64,000 nucleotides of DNA from Lantana camara (GCA_037501455.1 CM074864.1:36668001-36732000), one strand, 5' to 3'. Shown: positions 1 to 12,601, numbered from the stretch's first letter. Made by a program: numbers and translations. Notes: generated by a model from the letters alone, not told the origin.

Positions 1-470
1 GCGGAGTTAGAGTGTCGAGTCATTGTTCTAGTCTCACTCATTTACACTCACTGCATACTATATGGTTTCTAAGTATTGTATTGACCTTTTATTGTTGGTC
101 GTTGTGCACTTATTGAATTGATATTATTTTGGGACAGGTTAGGACAGGTTCTGGAGCTAGTTGAACCCGTTGTTATATTGTTGCCTTGTATTGATTCGGG
201 ACAGGTGAGGACAGGTGTATTGATTAGTGGAACCCGTATTTATATTCTTGTTGGATTTCATTTATTTCTTAGGCATTACATGAATGATTTCCTTGCTTCC
301 GTATTTTGGTTTTTGTTGATTGTTCCGGGGTTAGCTTCCGCCTATTCAGGATTGTTTTTTTGTTTGTCACCCATTCGCTGTGAGTCCGATTCATGTATGG
401 ACTGCCTATTTCATATGTGGATTAGACTCATAGTGCGGGGGATGTGGTGCCTATCGTCCCGGGTGCTACA
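1..470 (+). repeat. 3' end of the 5' LTR of RLG-A
   Basis: It ends in GGGTGCTACA, followed by the primer site. It contains the boxes shared by all long LTRs in the window: GTTCGCTGTGA near 377, then GCGGGGGATGTGG near 436. The matching 3' LTR segment is 6665-7134. Confidence 0.9.
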
Positions 471-478
471 TCTATAAG

Positions 479-490
479 TGGTATCAGAGC
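479..490 (+). other. Primer binding site, initiator tRNA-Met type
   Basis: TGGTATCAGAGC lies 8 bases after the LTR end. This is the standard plant primer site complementary to the 3' end of initiator tRNA-Met. Confidence 0.9.
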
Positions 491-2789
491 TCCAGGTTGC
501 AAAACCGGAGTTCTAGTGTTGTGTCGTGTCAAGTCTAGGTCGCACGGCTTAGGAACTACTTATCAACGTGTGCATTGCATCGCTTTTAACCTTGAAATGT
601 GATTATTGCAAAACTTTGTTGATTTATATTCTGCATTTTGCATCGATTCCATGCTTTTGGTGCTCATTACGTGGCATGAGCAAGTACTAATCGCATGCAT
701 ATATTTCAAAATGAGTTGTGAATTATAGGTTACGAAGATAATATAAAACCACGGCCAATCTCTATTATAAATCTCGTCTATCACCCGTTTTCTTTCGGTT
801 GGAAGTTGTAAGAAATGTATCGGGAATCTCATACTAGAATTCAAGAGCTGCGATTTCCTTCAGTTGGGTTATGAATCGGGTGATGAGATCCCCAATAGAA
901 AGAACCATTACGAGAGCAACTCGTTGGTGTGAGTGAAGTTGGTGGATGCTTGATAAAGAAGAGTAGTAGGGTATGACGTCTACAACTTGCAAGATAAACA
1001 TTCACCCATCTGCATTACAAACTCCTTTCAACTGGATTCCATTGAATGTCTCAATTAAGAGGAAGAGTGAAGAAAAGGTCGAGGATGTTTTGGAATCGAT
1101 ATTATATCAACACAAAGGTGAGAACTTTCAAGAGAATTAAAGTAAAGGAGGTCCGTGGTAATCAGCAATGAAGCTTAATTTACGTGGAAAATAAGTAAAG
1201 GAAAATGTGGAAAATGGTATGGCTTGAGATTTTGTGCGCGGAAGGAATAAAGGAAGTCGAGCCATTCTGTGAATATAAATTTTGGAAGGCAATCATGCTA
1301 AAGGTTTTATTTAGTTGGGGTATTTTCTAGATCCAAGCTAAATTGTCGTGTTGTAGGGTCACGTTGAAAGACATGAAGCAACAAAGGAGAACGATAAAGA
1401 AAGGCAAAGAATTTCTGGGTGGATTTCAGACGATCAAGTATAAACAATTGGAAAAGGGAGTTCAATTAATTATTCGAACTCCTAACGAGTAAACCAAGGA
1501 AGTTTTGATCAAAGTGACAACCATGAAGAAGACTCGGGCAGCAATTAGAGAGTGATTATTAAAGAAAAGGCAAGATGCTAATTCCATGAGCATAGAAGGC
1601 TTCAGGTTCAAGAAATTGTAATTCCAAGCCGTGGAAATGTTCAAGTGGATGCTAGATAATTCTGAAGATTAGAAGACCGTGGGAAAAACAAGAAATGATC
1701 AACAGTTCGAGACAGGCTTATAATTCAACAAACAAGGAATAAGGTGCCGAGATAAAGCTTCTCATTGCTACGGCGACAGGTTCAATGCATCCATAAGCAC
1801 GTGCATCATTCACCGCTTTACATTATTTAAAAATTTTCTATTTATATACGCTTCTTCAATTGACATACTTGCTCAATTGTGCTGCATTATTAATTATTTG
1901 AAAACATACTATGTGCATTGGCATTCTTAACTGACATGCATTATTTAGTGTTTATTTGATAGGAATCTTCTTTGCTTCCCCCTCAAGCATTACTCTGACC
2001 GAGTCTCATTTGAGTCATGAAGAGAAGAAATATTTGGGTTGCAAATTGTGAATCAAAATGGGAAAGAAATACCGAGAATTGGAAGGTGGAATCGGAGAAT
2101 GGAACGAGAGAAAAAAGTGGCTATTTCTACCTATCATTTTAAAGAAGTTGTGAGTGAAATCACCTGGCATGTGGAACAACTAGAATCATTTAACCATGAA
2201 TGCAAAAATGATAAAATTTAAGATTTGGGATCCGCGAGGTAGGGTAATAAATTCAAGGAATTAAGATAAGAAAATTTTTAAGGGGGAGAGTGCGACTACT
2301 CATAAACTTAAATTTACCGTAATGTGAGGAAGTTACTTTCCGTGGTAACAATGGAAATACAAGCCATGACGGACGTGAAAGACCTAAAGATAGTGACAGG
2401 AAAAGAATGAGACAGCTTTATCAGCTTAAACCTTTAAAGTGGAAGTTAAGCTACTATACTTGGGTTGAAGATCTCCATCACGCATCGAAGAGAGTGGCTC
2501 GTTTGGAAATTCATAAGTACGTAATTCTGACATCGAAGATAATGGTATTATCAGGGAACTTGTGATGGATGCCTTTGTTATCAATGGTAAGAGGAATTTT
2601 AATCAAGCTAACCTCCTTGAAGACGGTGTCGACGACACCTAGTTAATCAAGTCCTCGATAAGAATTAAAACTAGTTGAAGTCAATGAAGGGAGTTGGATT
2701 AGGAACTGAAGATTGGGTCGATATTGGATGTTCCCAACCATTAAGAAAAGAAGGATAAACTAGTGCTCGGTTAACTGAAGAAGATAACG
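491..2789 (+). other. Decayed interior of RLG-A, no recognisable coding
   Basis: About 2.3 kb without an ORF longer than 60 codons on the element strand. By position it should contain leader and gag, but I recognise no gag or zinc-knuckle motif. At 2280-2291 there is a purine run (AAGGGGGAGAG) like the polypurine tract at 3760, which suggests an internal rearrangement or an older element end. Confidence 0.5.
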
Positions 2790-3008
2790 GTGAGTAAGGA
2801 TCCTAATGGAAACGAGAATAGGGTCAACCAGGGGTCTGATTTTCTCATTCGAGTATATACTAAAGATATGAAAGACAAGTTGGAAATCAAGCCATCTAGA
2901 GATCAGACTATCCAAACCATGGAACTAAGTCACAACATCATTTCCATTACTACGGTGAACGGTACACTCATCATTCATGGCATAAGCATACATGCATTGT
3001 TTATTTAA
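2790..3008 (+). pseudogene. Truncated gag-protease fragment of RLG-A
   Basis: A 72-codon ORF whose last 20 residues (VNGTLIIHGISIHALF) match the stretch just before the catalytic Asp of the RLG-B protease (VEGTVCIHNTSIHALF at about 19050-19090 on the - strand). The ORF stops exactly where the D-S/T-G active site should begin, so no catalytic residue remains and no RT, RNase H or integrase follows. It ties RLG-A to the same Ty3/gypsy group as RLG-B. The preceding 50 residues are not recognisable. Confidence 0.6.
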
Positions 3009-3126
3009 TTAATTCTTGCTATTATTTGATATACTTGCTATACTGTAATCTGTGATGATTGATGTAATTTCTTAATTGGGTTATTCTGATATATATGTAT
3101 GAATGTTTTAGTAATTGTATTTATGT

Positions 3127-3475
3127 GCAAGAGGGATGTTACATTCCTTCTGTTTAAGTGCAAGAGGGATGTTACCTGTGATAGAAAGATGCTGGATTCT
3201 TTCTAACTTTTGTGCACGAGAGATGTTGGATTCTCTTGTACTTAGGTATTCGAGAGATGCTGGATTCCCTCGGATTTAGGGGTTTGGGAAATGCTGGATT
3301 TTCTCGAACTAGATGTTTGGGAGATTTTGGGATCTGTGAGACTCAGGTTGAGAGACGGGGTGTCCTCAATTATGTGCTCGAGAGACGGGGTTCTCTCCTT
3401 CCTGTGTGCCCGAGAGATGGGGTTCTCTCGCTTGCGTGTTGAGAGATGGGATTCTCTCTTGTTTGTCTTGGTTGC
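3127..3475 (+). repeat. Degenerate minisatellite of about ten 30-38 bp units, each a potential hairpin
   Basis: Repeated units of the form (TGTGC)NCGAGAGATGnnGGATTCTCTC. Later units contain clear inverted arms GAGAGA...TCTCTC, at 3380-3397, 3412-3429 and 3441-3458. Earlier units are more diverged. The array lies between the protease scrap and the polypurine tract. Confidence 0.75.
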
Positions 3476-3759
3476 TTCACGCTGGACCTGATAACGACTT
3501 TCAACTGACGAGTATGCGACGTGATCGAGCTTTGGGAACAATGACAGCTATTGTATCCTAGCAGTGGTCGAAAGAGTTAAGGCAATCAACGGTCAAGTGT
3601 CCAGATGAACCTCAGCCACAACGAGACACCACGAAGAGAACTGATGCACACAATGCAGGCAAATTTCACGATGAGGACTTTACACGACTCCGGGATGGAT
3701 AGAAGTACTACAACTCGAGGTTTTCACTCAGTGTTTGGATCTGGGGACCAGATCCTCTT

Positions 3760-3771
3760 AAGGGGGAGAGG
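3760..3771 (+). other. Polypurine tract of RLG-A
   Basis: AAGGGGGAGAGG immediately precedes the TG of the 3' LTR, as expected for the plus-strand primer of a retroelement. Confidence 0.8.
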
Positions 3772-3772
3772 T

Positions 3773-6700
3773 TGTAATGCCCCGTTTTTCCAGTGTTCGG
3801 ATTTTGCCACGTGTCGACTTTCTTGTGTGTTTGATTATGTAATTACGTGATTTATGTGGCCTTATTTGCAGCTCCTTCTGAGTTTAGGGGCTTGTTCGTA
3901 ATTCTCTCTTTCAGGGGTTTTCCGATCATTTCTCGCCCGGTCGAGGTTTTGAACTCTTTGATCCCTTTAACGCGATCGGGGCATCGAGACGAGTCCGTAG
4001 ACTCTAAGTTTGCCTCATTGTGACTTCGTTAGCCCGCTCTTCTGACCGTTTTACGTACGAGGACCCAAGATATGTACCCCGAATCCTCGTAATCCTTGCC
4101 ATTTCAATCCAGCTTCTTTCTCCAGCGTTCTATCGTTCCTCTGGCACTATTCACGCAGTCAAGGTGTAATTGCACGCACAAGCTCGTTCTCGCTTGTTTC
4201 TCGACGGAATTAGAAGTGTGAGTAGTGGAAATTTATCAGCTCGACGAGCCCGCCACTATGATACCAAAATCATGGCCTGAAAAACAGCGGAGGCGGTGCT
4301 ATGGCGAGTTGCAGGCGGCGGCGGTGGTGGCGCAAGTTTCAGCCGCCTTTCGCGGTGGGTTCCGGCATTTTCCCGACGACACGCGCCACCCCATTTGTTA
4401 GAAGACGTCCCGATGCAACCAATGACGTTGGCGGCGCAACCATCCGGCCAGCGGTGGCGGCTCACGCGCCGTCTGAAAGTCACGGCGGGCGGCGGCGTTA
4501 CAGTAGCGTGGCAGCTCCGCCGCTTTCCGGCGAGATTTGCGGCCGGCCCATGGTGGTTTCCGACATCTTTTGGCCTCCTGAGTTCAATTCCCGTGTCGGT
4601 TTGAGCAACCGAAGGCCGAAGGTGGCTGAACCGGAGACAGGCGCAGTGGCGGCACTTCGGCGGCGGATTTGATCCTTTTCCGGTGGGTTTTTAGTGGTTG
4701 CTCCTTCACGAAAGTTGCTTGGAATGTTGAGACGTAGCTGATAGTGTTGGCCCCGACTGGAGAACCGGCCTTTGGCGGCGGACCGGTGGTGAACCGGCTG
4801 TGAACCGACGGCCTTTTTTCCGGTAATTTTTCCGATGATTTGGCTAGGGGCTTTTGAAGGGCTCGTTACAATCTTTCCAACGGTATGCTCGGATTTCATT
4901 TTCGTTTTACGGTTAACGTTTAATTGCAGTTTTCGTTCTACGGATTTAGTTCGGTTTTTCATCAACGAAGTCCGGTGTGTTTGGTCTTTTCTGAAATTGT
5001 TTGAGGGCTTTTGACTAGCAGGCCGAGGCGCACATTTCTGTCCTTCCGGGGATTTTTCCGGCCACCGGAGGTGGTGGTTTGGCGGCTGTCAGTGGCAGTC
5101 CAGCAGGCTCCGGTGGCGGCATTTCGATGCCTTTCGGACAGTGTGTTCCTTTCGTCGTGGTGAGACTATCACCGCTTTCCGTTCGTCAATCGGACACTTG
5201 GTTGATTTTATATGAATTTCTGAAGTTATTGTATATTATATGTTAATTACTTTAAATTGTAATTTGTTCTTGTAAGCTTAATTGATCGATGATTATGAAT
5301 TGTATAATGTATGATAATATGATATGATATTTGAAAACTCAAATTCTTAACTCATTGATTTTATGGGCCTCGATTCATGTCGATTACTTGCCTTAATTTA
5401 TTGAATTGTGAACTGTTTGAATATATATGAATTTGGCATAATTATTCCACATGCTTATTTAATTTGAAATACGAACTTAACGTTCATGAATCATACATGT
5501 AGCTTTAATTGTATGTTTAATTGTTATTTGAAACCTTAAATGTACACCCGAACATTTTATGACTTTTATGATTTACTATATATATATTGAATCATTGCAT
5601 AATTTATTAATACCATTTCGTGAACATTGCCGTGCGTCCTATTTGGTTCATATTGAGTCTCCTCTCACTGGTACACATTGTTCATTCTCTTATACAGTTC
5701 GTTTCCAGGGCGGAGACTTCCGATTTGAATAGGCACCCGTATTGCTGATACTTTATGTCTCGTGGTATTCCAGGTGAGGGTGTTTTCGTTCTAGTTACAT
5801 ATTAAACCCTACAACCTTATGTGACAAGCTTTAGCTAAAACCTTACGTATATATGTATGTTACTTTTAAAGTAGAGTTATCGAGTAAATATTGATCGTGC
5901 AAACCCTTTTCAAATGAATTATGAAATATGTTATGCTTCTTATGAATCAAATGTTTTGGCGAGATTATGCATGTATGATATGTTCACGGGCCCAGGGACT
6001 CAGTACATGTGGCTATCCGGGGAGGCATGGGACGACGGTGATCCCATGTGCTAGTTCCACTATGTTTTACGGTGATACCGGCCCTCACTAGGAGGTTTAG
6101 TGGGGAATGGGAGCTGAGTGCCCTTAGGGGATTCATGTACCCCCATTACCCCATGTATGGACCGTTGGTCGGGGTCTTGCTAACCCGTCCACCACCCGGA
6201 GGAAGAAGGTTGGAACTTATTTTATGAATATGATTATGTTATGATTGTTATGCACCGTGCGGGAAGGCCGGGACAGGGATTGCCCAAACGACCATGTTTT
6301 ATGTTATGTTATATAACTTATGTGTATTATAATATATTGCATGATCAGGTATTCAAGGTATTAATGATATTTGTCGTACACGGTCGGAGTTTGGTTGGAG
6401 ATAATGCACGCTCACTCGCCGAGCCTTAATGTTTATGTATGATTTATGAACTTAATAAATTTAATATGATTAGTCGTAAAGTCCGAGCATTGCTTAGTTA
6501 TTCTCTTGCCCTCTTGGGAATTAATTTTAAATAAAACTTTTCTCGGGATTTATGACTTGCATGCGCATGTTTCTATATATGTATCGCTCCTGCTCACTCA
6601 GTCTTCTAGAGACTGACCCCTCTTTCCCACTTTTCCAGTTTCTTTTGCAGGTGTTGGTTACTAGGCGGAGTTAGAGTGTCGAGTCATTGTTCTAGTCTCA

Positions 6701-7134
6701 CTCATTTACACTCACTGCATACTATATGGTTTCTAAGTATTGTATTGACCTTTTATTGTTGGCTATTGTGCCCTTATTGAACTGATATTATTTCGGGACA
6801 GGTTAGGATAGGTTCTGGAGCTAGTTGAACCCGTTGTTATGTTGTTGCCTTGTATTGATTCGGGACAGGTTAGGACAGGTGTATTGATTAGTGGAACCCG
6901 TATTTATATTCTTGTTGGATTTCATTTATTTCTTTGGTATTACATGAATGATTTCCTTGTTTCCGCATTTTGGTTTTTGTTGATTGTTCCGGGGTTAGCT
7001 TCCTCCTAGTCAGGACTGTTCTTTTGTTTGTCACCTGTTCGCTGTGAGTACGATTCATGAATGGACTGCCTATTTCATATGTGGATTAGACTCATAATGC
7101 GGGGGATGTGGTGCCTATCGTCCCGGGTGCTACA
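3773..7134 (+). repeat. 3' LTR of RLG-A, 3362 bp, long-LTR superfamily
   Basis: It starts TGTAATGCCCCG after the polypurine tract and ends GGTGCTACA. Order inside: a GC-rich CCGGCG-containing module (about 4250-5180), an AT-rich middle, a CCAGGGCGGAGA box near 5706, a CCACCCGGAGGAAGAAGG box near 6190, the stem-loop at 6599-6615, a TTTTGCAGGT splice-acceptor-like box near 6643, CTAGGCGG near 6661, and the terminal boxes. ORFs in the GC-rich module on both strands are compositional and match no family I know. Confidence 0.9.
6599..6615 (+). other. LTR stem-loop (CAGTCT / TCTAG / AGACTG)
   Basis: A six-base-pair stem with a five-base loop, directly followed by ACCCCTC. It has the same position and flanks as in every complete long LTR of the window. 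Confidence 0.75.
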
Positions 7135-7842
7135 ATAATACTCCGAATACTAGCTCTCATCTTGAAGGACTCAGTTTCATTCCCAATTTCCACCTTCACA
7201 TTCGACACGCTAGCCTTCCTACTAAGCGCATCCGCAACCACATTGGCTTTGCCGGGATGGTATCAGATTGTACACTCATAATCCACTAGAATCCCTATCC
7301 AACGCCTTTGTCTCTTGTTCAACTCCTACTAAGAGAACAAATACTAGAGACTCTTGTGGTCGGAAAAGATCTCGAAAGAAATTCCATAAAGATAGTGTCT
7401 CCACTTTCTAAAGGCAAAGATCACGGCTGCAAGTTCGAGATCATGAGTGGGATAGTTTTGTTCATGATCCTTCAATTTCCTCGAGGCATAGGCTATCACT
7501 TTACCATTCTGCATCAGAACATATCCCACCCTTCTTTCGAGGCATATGTATAAACCGTGTATCCTTCAGTGCCTTCGGGAAGTGATAATACCGGTGCAGT
7601 GGTCAACTTTTCCTTCAAGAGTTGAAAACTCGCAGCACATGCCTCGTCCCTTTCAAATTTAAATTCTTTCTTAATAAATTGAGTTAGAGGAGCGGCAATC
7701 TTTGAAAAATCCTGCACGAGCCTTCGGTAATAACCTGCCAAACCCAAGAAATTTTGGACCTCGGAGGCATTCTTCGGACTTTGCCACTGAATAACCGCCT
7801 CAATCTTTGAAGGATCTACTTCCAAACCTTTACTTGAGACGA
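7135..7842 (-). pseudogene. RLG-B pol: C-terminal RT and RNase H, interrupted on both sides
   Basis: Read on the - strand this continues the RT of 17917-18368 after the nested insertion. It encodes the RT thumb/connection (FLGLAGYYRR at about 7730) and then RNase H with [19 protein letters not shown] and the FSDHKSL motif near 7350. The RNase H tail with PGKANVVADALSRK lies at about 7200-7260 in a shifted frame. Several frame changes and stops show it is dead. Sequence on the right is cut by the solo LTR at 7848, and on the left by the RLG-A insertion ending at 7134. The order PR-RT-RNH and the residues fit a Ty3/gypsy chromovirus, Tekay/Del type (family knowledge). Confidence 0.85.
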
Positions 7843-7847
7843 TGTGA
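7843..7847. other. TSD TGTGA of the solo LTR 7848-17911, left copy
   Basis: The identical TGTGA is at 17912-17916. Removing the insert and one copy restores the uninterrupted RT reading frame of RLG-B, which confirms the boundaries. Confidence 0.95.
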
Positions 7848-8460
7848 TGTAATACCCCAATTTTCAGACAGACAGGTACGCTTGACACGTGTGAGTTTTG
7901 AGCGTTAGGATTTATTTTATTATTTTTGTTTATTCAATTTATACGGGTTATATTAATTTTATAAATTGTATTTTGACATGATTACGTGAAAATATATGAA
8001 ATACGTGTCAACTTGAGAATTATTTTACATATTGAATTCATGATTATGTGAGTTAATTACCCAGTGTATTTTAATTGCGTAATTGTCCTGAAATGCTCAT
8101 TCATTTTAATTTAAGGACTAAATTGCATGAAAACTCATTGGACCAAATTGATCTTTCTTCAATTTTTATATCCTAAATTGCATGAACTTAATAAGCTTAG
8201 GGATTTAATAGCAAAATGTGGTGATTCATCCCTTTTAAGGGATGAATTACGGTATATGCATCTCTCCTCAAACTTTCATTTCATTTTCATGCCGAAATAT
8301 CAACCTTTGCTTCCTCTTTCCACCAAGCCAAACCATGAAGGAGGGAAGAGAAGATTTCACCAAATTCATCAAGTTTTTCCAAGAAAGTTAGGAGTTTGGA
8401 GCTCAATCATTCATTTTCATCATCTTCTTCCATTTATTTTCACCTCAAGGTATATATGAG

Positions 8461-8707
8461 TAAAGAGTAGAATGGAATTGACAAAATTTAGTCCTGAATA
8501 TTATTGATAGGAAGTAGGATATATATAGGCAAGTGGTACAACAGAATCTCACATTTATCACTAACTATAACTCAGATATCTAGACTAAATCTAATTTAAA
8601 TACAACAACTTATAAACAAACTAACTAAAGTCCTAAACAAACGGATAAGAATGATTAGCCACAACAGAACGCTAAACAAAAGGAATTATATGTCTGTTTC
8701 TCTGTTA
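8461..8707 (-). repeat. 3' LTR of RLC-1
   Basis: 247 bp, matching 15634-15880. It contains TATATATA near 8519-8527 as a possible promoter box. The polypurine tract CTTGAGGGGGCG (- strand) adjoins it at 8708-8719. Confidence 0.9.
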
Positions 8708-8731
8708 CGCCCCCTCAAGTTGGTGGTTGGA

Positions 8732-9935
8732 TCAACAACCGACAACTTGGGAAATAAGGAATCGAAGGCTCTCCAAGAGTTTATTTTGCACTTGCTCTCT
8801 TACGAAATGAAAATTAATATCTATATGTTTCATTTTGCTGTGGAAGACCGGATTTTCATATAAGTATGTAGTTCCAATATTGTCACAAAGGATTGTAGGT
8901 GGTTTTGCCAAAGGGAAACAAAGTTCTTGGAGTAAGTTTTGAATCCAATTTGTTTCAGCCACTGCAGCAGCAACTGCTCTATATTCAGCTTCTGTGGATG
9001 ATCGGGAAACAGCATGCTGCTTCTTAGAAGACCAAGAAATTGGGGTATGACCCAAATAAATCACATAACCTGTAGTCGAGGTTCTATCTACAGGATCACC
9101 ACCCCAATCAGAGTCAGAATAAACAATTAGACGATTATCGGTTTCTCGAGAAATAAGCAAGGCATATGATACTGTTTGCTAGAGATACCGAAGTAATCGC
9201 TTCACAGCACGCCAATGATCATCAGTTGGGAAATGCATAAACTGTGCAAGTTTGTTAACGGTGAAGGCGATGTCTGGACGAGTGAACATGAGATATTGAA
9301 GTTTTCCCACAATCTTTCGGTATTGTGAGGCATCAACAGCCAAGTTTTTGGAAGAAGGTGTGAGAGTAGTAGTAGAGCCCATTGGTGTTGGAACACCCTT
9401 TTAATTTTGCATGTTAAATTCCTGCAAAATGTCTGAAATATATTTGGTTTGAGATAGAAGTAAACCAGCACAAGATGGAATTACCTCAACTCCCAAGAAA
9501 TAATTCAGGCAACCCAGATCTTTTAGTGAGAATCGGCGAGACAAGCCCTTGATAATTAGTTGCACACCATTAGAAATATTTAATGTAATAATGATGTCAT
9601 CCACATAAACAAGAACGTACACAATAAAATGAAGATTTTTCAAAATAAATAGTGAGGAATCTGATCTTGATTTATTGAATCCCACGGACACAAGATAGTT
9701 ATGCAACTCATTGTACCAAGCCCTCGGAGCTTGCTTAAGGCCATAGATTGCCTTCTTTAGCTTGCAAACATAAGAGGCAAAGTTTGGATTTTCAAACCCA
9801 GGTGGTTGTCTTATATATACTTCCTCCTCAAGATGTCCTTGGAGGAAGGCATTATTGACATCAAACGGATGAGTGGACCATCGACGTTGGGTAGCTATTG
9901 CTAGGACTAGTCTGACTGTTGTTGGCTTCACAACC
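8732..9935 (-). pseudogene. RLC-1 pol: RT (C-terminal part) and RNase H
   Basis: RT begins at the solo-LTR junction (9935) and shows VVKPTTVRLVLAIA, DVNNAFLQGHLEEEVYIRQP, KKAIYGLKQAPRAWY and the catalytic YVDDIIITL near 9600. Frame breaks follow at about 9400 and a stop after VKRLLRYL near 9179. RNase H continues with YSDSDWGGDPVDRTSTTGY, SRSSTEAEYRAVA and the ending KMKHIDINFHFVREQV, the usual copia C-terminus. RT normally starts about 80 residues earlier; that part is at 12602-12850 beyond the inserted LTR. All catalytic acids I can see remain, but the frame is interrupted. Confidence 0.9.
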
Positions 9936-10370
9936 TGTAGCACCTTAACCCCCAAGGCACTACATCCCCCGCACTATAGCCTCGATCCACATACGAAATG
10001 GACAATCGGTACATAAACCAAAACTATAGCGAACCGGTGACAATTAAAATAAACGAACTAGGCAGGACACTCCCCAACATAAACCATGAAGATATGATAA
10101 TAAAAGCGGAAGCAATTCAATAAATACGTATAGGTACCATATTTAACCAAATAGATACATAATAGATACCAACATTAACTATCAATACATTATCATCTTC
10201 TTATATTATATACATGCTCGAGTATTCAAAATGTGATAACAACGATCATAACATGATGCTACCAAAAGTTCTATACTTGAAAGGTACAATGCTAGACCCA
10301 AGAAATGCAAGACCTGACCGGACTCCCGCCTAGCACGACCACGCTCACAAGTACCTGAAAAGTGAAGTAT

Positions 10371-10387
10371 CAGTCTACCGAAGACTG
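10371..10387 (-). other. LTR stem-loop (CAGTCT / ACCGA / AGACTG on + strand)
   Basis: A six-pair stem at the conserved position, about 450 bases from the LTR 3' end. Confidence 0.75.
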
Positions 10388-11418
10388 AGTGAGGGGCAAT
10401 AATTATATATACACACGCCACATGCAAGTTATAGTCTCGGGTGAAGCCTTGGAAATAAATAAAGATAGATTTCAAGAATAACTTATTCTTTGCCCGAGAT
10501 TACAACTAATCATTTTAACATGTTAACTGGATCATTTCATGAACATGTGGCCCCGACGAGTAAGGGCGATTCTCCAACATTTACACCAAACGTGACAATA
10601 CGTGCTTGCATGATTTATTCAATACGTGATCATACATTTCCTTTAGTGCTCAAATAAACATATTCATGCTTGAAACATGCAATAACCCGAGGATAACCCG
10701 ACTTACCGGATTTATACCCGGTCTCCTTCTTCCTCCGGGTGATAGTGGGTTTGCAAGGCCCAACTATCCACGACATGGTGTGTATAGGGAACATGACTCC
10801 CTAAACACGGAACTCCTTCCACCACTAATCTCCTAGTGGCTTCAGGGGTGATCCCAATGAGGTGAGAATAGCTCAAGAGTTACCCGTCAGCCCTTGCTTT
10901 CCCGGTTGGCTCAAGAACTATCCTCGGGCCCACGTGCAATCATGTACTCACCAAACATGCTTGGAAATCATGATAATCATGGCTTGCTTGCTTGAAATAT
11001 TTGTATTTTGGAAAACGTTTATAATTATAATATGTTTTGGCCGAAAATAGCACATAAAGGTTGTAGGGTTCTATGTACCTAAAACAAAACCTCACATTTT
11101 CTTTACAAAACACAACAAGGATATGTTCTACGTAGCCTGCTCCTCGTCCACGACCTCGTCACCTGTGCAAACACGACGTGTATACGTGAGACATGACCTA
11201 AAGTGGACCAAATATGACGAACGGTGAAAATGCAACAAGATGATGAGCGATATGCAATGTGGCATGAAAACATCTTGTTTTGGTACATAATCAATCATAT
11301 AATAGCAATTCGGGGCAAAAGAAATCATCGGATTGAGGTGCTAAAAATTCAATTTTACGCAGAAACTTTTGTTCTGTCAGACGCAAGGGAATAGCTGTTC
11401 CGGATTCCCTTTGTCAAT

Positions 11419-11614
11419 GGGAAGGGCCGTTCCCGTGGCCCTTCAAAACACGCCAATTATTTTAAATTAAAAGCGCGCCTTTAGCTGGGAACGACCCTTC
11501 CAGAACACGGGCCAAAATGGGAACGGCCGTTCCCAAGCTCGGCCGCCTATTTTGTTTAAAAGAGTGGGAACGCCCGTTCCCACAATGCCTTGAGGCTGGG
11601 AACGGTCGTTCCCA
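11419..11614. repeat. Array of five short palindromes, GGGAACGGCCGTTCCC type
   Basis: The perfect 16 bp palindrome GGGAACGGCCGTTCCC is at 11519-11534. Near-perfect relatives are at 11419-11434 (core GGGCCG), 11485-11503, 11565-11582 (core CGCCCG) and 11597-11614 (core CGGTCG). They lie 30-70 bases apart inside the solo LTR. Confidence 0.85.
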
Positions 11615-12601
11615 ATTTCTACAACTGAGAAAAACATAGCAGAAACAGAGGAAGGCTACGGGAAACAAGCAACCAAGCAACCAAGTCCCAATTTTAATCA
11701 ACAAAGCTATTGATTTCTGGAAATATGATGCATATATATTCAAAGGATGACAATATGACACTTAAACATATAAATCATGAAATATCATCAAGAATTCAAG
11801 TTTCCAAGTTCATGATCAAAGTTGATCACTCAAGCTAAATACTCAAGAATTCATGCTCCAAATCATGCCATAATTCAAGATATGATCACCTAATCATGCT
11901 TCCATCTACAATTAATCCATCTAACATACAATTCTCAAACCCTAGCTACCATATAAGTGATCAAGAATCATGAATTCATGAAAATACCAACCTTGAAGAT
12001 AAAGAAATGAAGAAAATAGATGAAGAAGATGATCAAGCTTCAATTCTTTCAATATTTCTTGGAAATTCTTGACGTAAAGGATGAAAATCTCTTCTTTCCC
12101 TTTTCTTCTTGATACCGAGAGCATGAAGGGGAAATATGTTGGTGAATTTGATGATAAAATGTTCAAGGAAGATCATGGAAGTAATATTACGTGATTCATG
12201 TGTCGGAAATGTGTGAAATGCCAACATTTGCTAATTAATCCTCCAAGAACTCAAGTCATGCAATTGAGGATATATACTTTTGAAATATGATCAATTAGGT
12301 CCTTGGAATGTTATGCAATTAGGTCCCTAAAGTTAGAAAAATATTCGAGTAGGGACAATTTCGAAATTGGAACACTATCGGTAATTGTTTTACGTAATAA
12401 ATATTTTTCCATGACTTGATATAATTTTTCAATGTGATGATTTCATATAATTTACATAAATAATGTTTCATGAATTTTATAAAAATACGAAATGTCACGT
12501 AGGTAAATAGGAATTTAGAAGAATTAAAATAAATTCCTACGCTCAAAATCTCACACGTGGCGTGCTTACCTGTTCAACCGGAACCGGGGCGTTGCACAAC
12601 C

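Larger units (their letters stand above)
1..7134 (+). mobile_element. RLG-A: LTR retrotransposon with decayed interior, 5' end outside window
   Basis: The 470 bases at the window start are repeated at 6665-7134, so the window opens inside the 5' LTR. After it come a tRNA-iMet primer site, a 3.3 kb interior, a polypurine tract and a complete 3' LTR. The interior is far shorter than a complete gag-pol and shows only a scrap of protease, so this is a defective or non-autonomous element. It sits inside the pol region of the - strand element RLG-B, whose RNase H coding sequence resumes at 7135. By eye the two LTR segments differ at about 22 of 470 positions, which means the insertion is not recent. 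The predicted TSD on the right is ATAAT (7135-7139); the left copy is outside the window. Confidence 0.85.
9936..12596 (-). repeat. Solo LTR of the long-LTR family, 2661 bp
   Basis: Read on the - strand it starts TGCAACGCCCC and ends AAGGTGCTACA. TSD CAACC at 9931-9935 and 12597-12601. There is no interior. Its first 60 bases are clearly similar to those of the solo LTR at 7848 (CAGGTA...CACGTGTGAG...GAGCGTAGGA), so the same subfamily inserted both before and after the copia element. It contains a palindrome array at 11419-11614 and the stem-loop at 10371-10387. Confidence 0.93.

Noticed and set aside
4296..4965. ORFs of 102-155 codons on both strands of the RLG-A 3' LTR
   Set aside because: They lie in a GC-rich LTR module, overlap on opposite strands and show only Arg/Ala/Pro bias with no known motif.
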